From Hyphomicrobiales bacterium (GTDB lineage: Bacteria; Pseudomonadota; Alphaproteobacteria; Rhizobiales; Xanthobacteraceae), in the NCBI GenBank assembly GCA_021730985.1, contig JAKFYI010000027.1, forward strand, positions 62,001-126,000: a stretch of 64,000 nt of DNA, written 5' to 3'. The position numbers and the translations under genes are program-made. Shown here piece by piece: positions 63,451-64,000 of this stretch (its first letter is position 1; the number at the start of each line of letters is the position of its first letter). The notes below the pieces were generated by a model. It was not told the DNA's origin. It saw only the letters and a list, made by a program, of their open reading frames with translations, and did no database searches.

Positions 63451-64000
63451 CTAGACAAGGCTCCCAATCCTGCCTTTAGCCGGCGCGGGCCCGCACAGAC
63501 CGGGCATGACATTTTTCGCGAACAGTTCTAGCGAGCGCATTTCCTGCGCGTGCGTCAGCGAACCGAAGGCGATCTGCACCACCTGATAGTTGTAGCCGCA
63601 ACGCTCGATCTGACCCGCCAGTTCGCGCCGCACGGTGTCCGGACTGCCGGCGACCAGCGTGCCGGCCGCGCGCGCGGCGTCGTACTCCAGCGGGATCGGC
63701 AGCGGCGAAACGCCTCCCTTGTCCTTCCACAGCCACATCAGGCTCTCGGCCCAGCGATGATAGGCGGGCGCGGCGATGCGGGCGGCTTCCTCGTCGGTCT
63801 CGCCGACGAACACCGTGCGCATCACGCCGACGATCGGATCCTTGACCGGCGAGTTGAAGCGCAGGCGCGCGGGCGCCTCCTCAGCCCAGATTTCACGGAA
63901 GCGCTTGATGTTCTTGGCGACACGGTCCTCGGGTCCGAGCGTCACGACATTCATGCCGTGGCGCGCCGGCAATTGCGACGCATGATCTCCGCCGCGCAGG
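63451..64000 (-). CDS. Luciferase-like (LLM) flavin monooxygenase, 5' end outside the window
   Basis: The frame is open through the right edge, so only the C-terminal ~180 residues are seen. They align end to end with the LLM protein at 53988-55058: shared LPARxGMNVVTLG, SLMWLWK/LMWLWR, VAGSPDTVRREL and FGSLTHAQEMRSLELF. The two are paralogues about 9 kb apart, in opposite orientation. The FMN and substrate region lies mostly outside the window. It is followed by a Bug receptor and the PimF-like operon, suggesting a parallel pathway with a separate substrate. Confidence 0.82.
   Translation of the reverse strand, partial: LRGGDHASQLPARHGMNVVTLGPEDRVAKNIKRFREIWAEEAPARLRFNSPVKDPIVGVMRTVFVGETDEEAARIAAPAYHRWAESLMWLWKDKGGVSPLPIPLEYDAARAAGTLVAGSPDTVRRELAGQIERCGYNYQVVQIAFGSLTHAQEMRSLELFAKNVMPGLCGPAPAKGRIGSLV

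Overview
The window is GC-rich, densely packed bacterial chromosome. It looks like accessory catabolic DNA from an alphaproteobacterium of the Hyphomicrobiales, most likely a Bradyrhizobium- or Rhodopseudomonas-like lineage. Reasons: many branched-chain-amino-acid-type (Liv/HAAT) ABC transporters, many solitary Bug/TctC receptors, CO-dehydrogenase-like molybdenum hydroxylases, an acyl-CoA dehydrogenase/FadB set resembling the pimeloyl-CoA (pim) operon, a DUF2272 protein and a tiny lysine-rich peptide. No rRNA, tRNA, IS element, CRISPR array or replication origin was recognised. The lineage is an inference from gene content.

Layout. 1-1.3 kb: 3' part of an AT-richer caspase-like gene. 1.4-2.3: YdcF/DUF218 membrane protein. 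2.5-7.0: three-gene molybdopterin oxidoreductase operon of the SoeABC (cytoplasmic sulfite dehydrogenase)/DmsABC type. 7.0-12: NMT1-like binding protein, Gfo/Idh/MocA oxidoreductase and two convergent CitMHS-type carriers. 12-18: Liv operon whose permease and two ATPases are one polypeptide (LivM-LivG-LivF), ending in a cytosine-deaminase-like amidohydrolase. 18-22.7: NTF2-like protein, GntR/FCD regulator, Bug receptor, Old-Yellow-Enzyme oxidoreductase and alpha/beta hydrolase. 22.8-28.2: maleate-isomerase-family protein and a complete five-gene Liv transporter. 28.4-34.9: a hybrid operon encoding a three-subunit molybdenum hydroxylase interleaved with a fumarate-reductase-like flavoprotein and a minimal SdhB-like 2Fe-2S protein. 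35-40: metal amidohydrolase, two Bug receptors and a UbiD-family decarboxylase. 40-43.7: two exported putative papain-fold proteins and a 17-residue Lys-rich peptide. 44-52.8: three FAD aromatic hydroxylases alternating with three Bug receptors, a crotonase remnant and a phthalate-decarboxylase/NMT1-like protein. 52.9-57.8: LysR regulator divergent from a luciferase-like monooxygenase, fumarylacetoacetase, cupin and SDR. 57.8-62.3: two acyl-CoA dehydrogenases and a FadB-type bifunctional protein. 62.4-64: a seventh Bug receptor and a cut-off second luciferase-like monooxygenase.

How it may work together (inference): high-affinity binding proteins and Liv transporters capture organic acids or heterocycles; molybdenum hydroxylase, flavin monooxygenases and ene-reductases attack rings; amidohydrolases, alpha/beta hydrolase and fumarylacetoacetase open them; UbiD decarboxylates; and acyl-CoA dehydrogenases with FadB finish by beta-oxidation.

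The most unusual unit is the 28.4-34.9 kb operon, in which a Mo-hydroxylase is co-transcribed with a soluble fumarate-reductase-like flavoprotein and a one-cluster ferredoxin. With the downstream amidohydrolase it suggests a hydroxylate / reduce / hydrolyse route for an N-heterocycle. Start codons were chosen from ribosome-binding sites and family N-termini, so several genes are shorter than their longest open frames.
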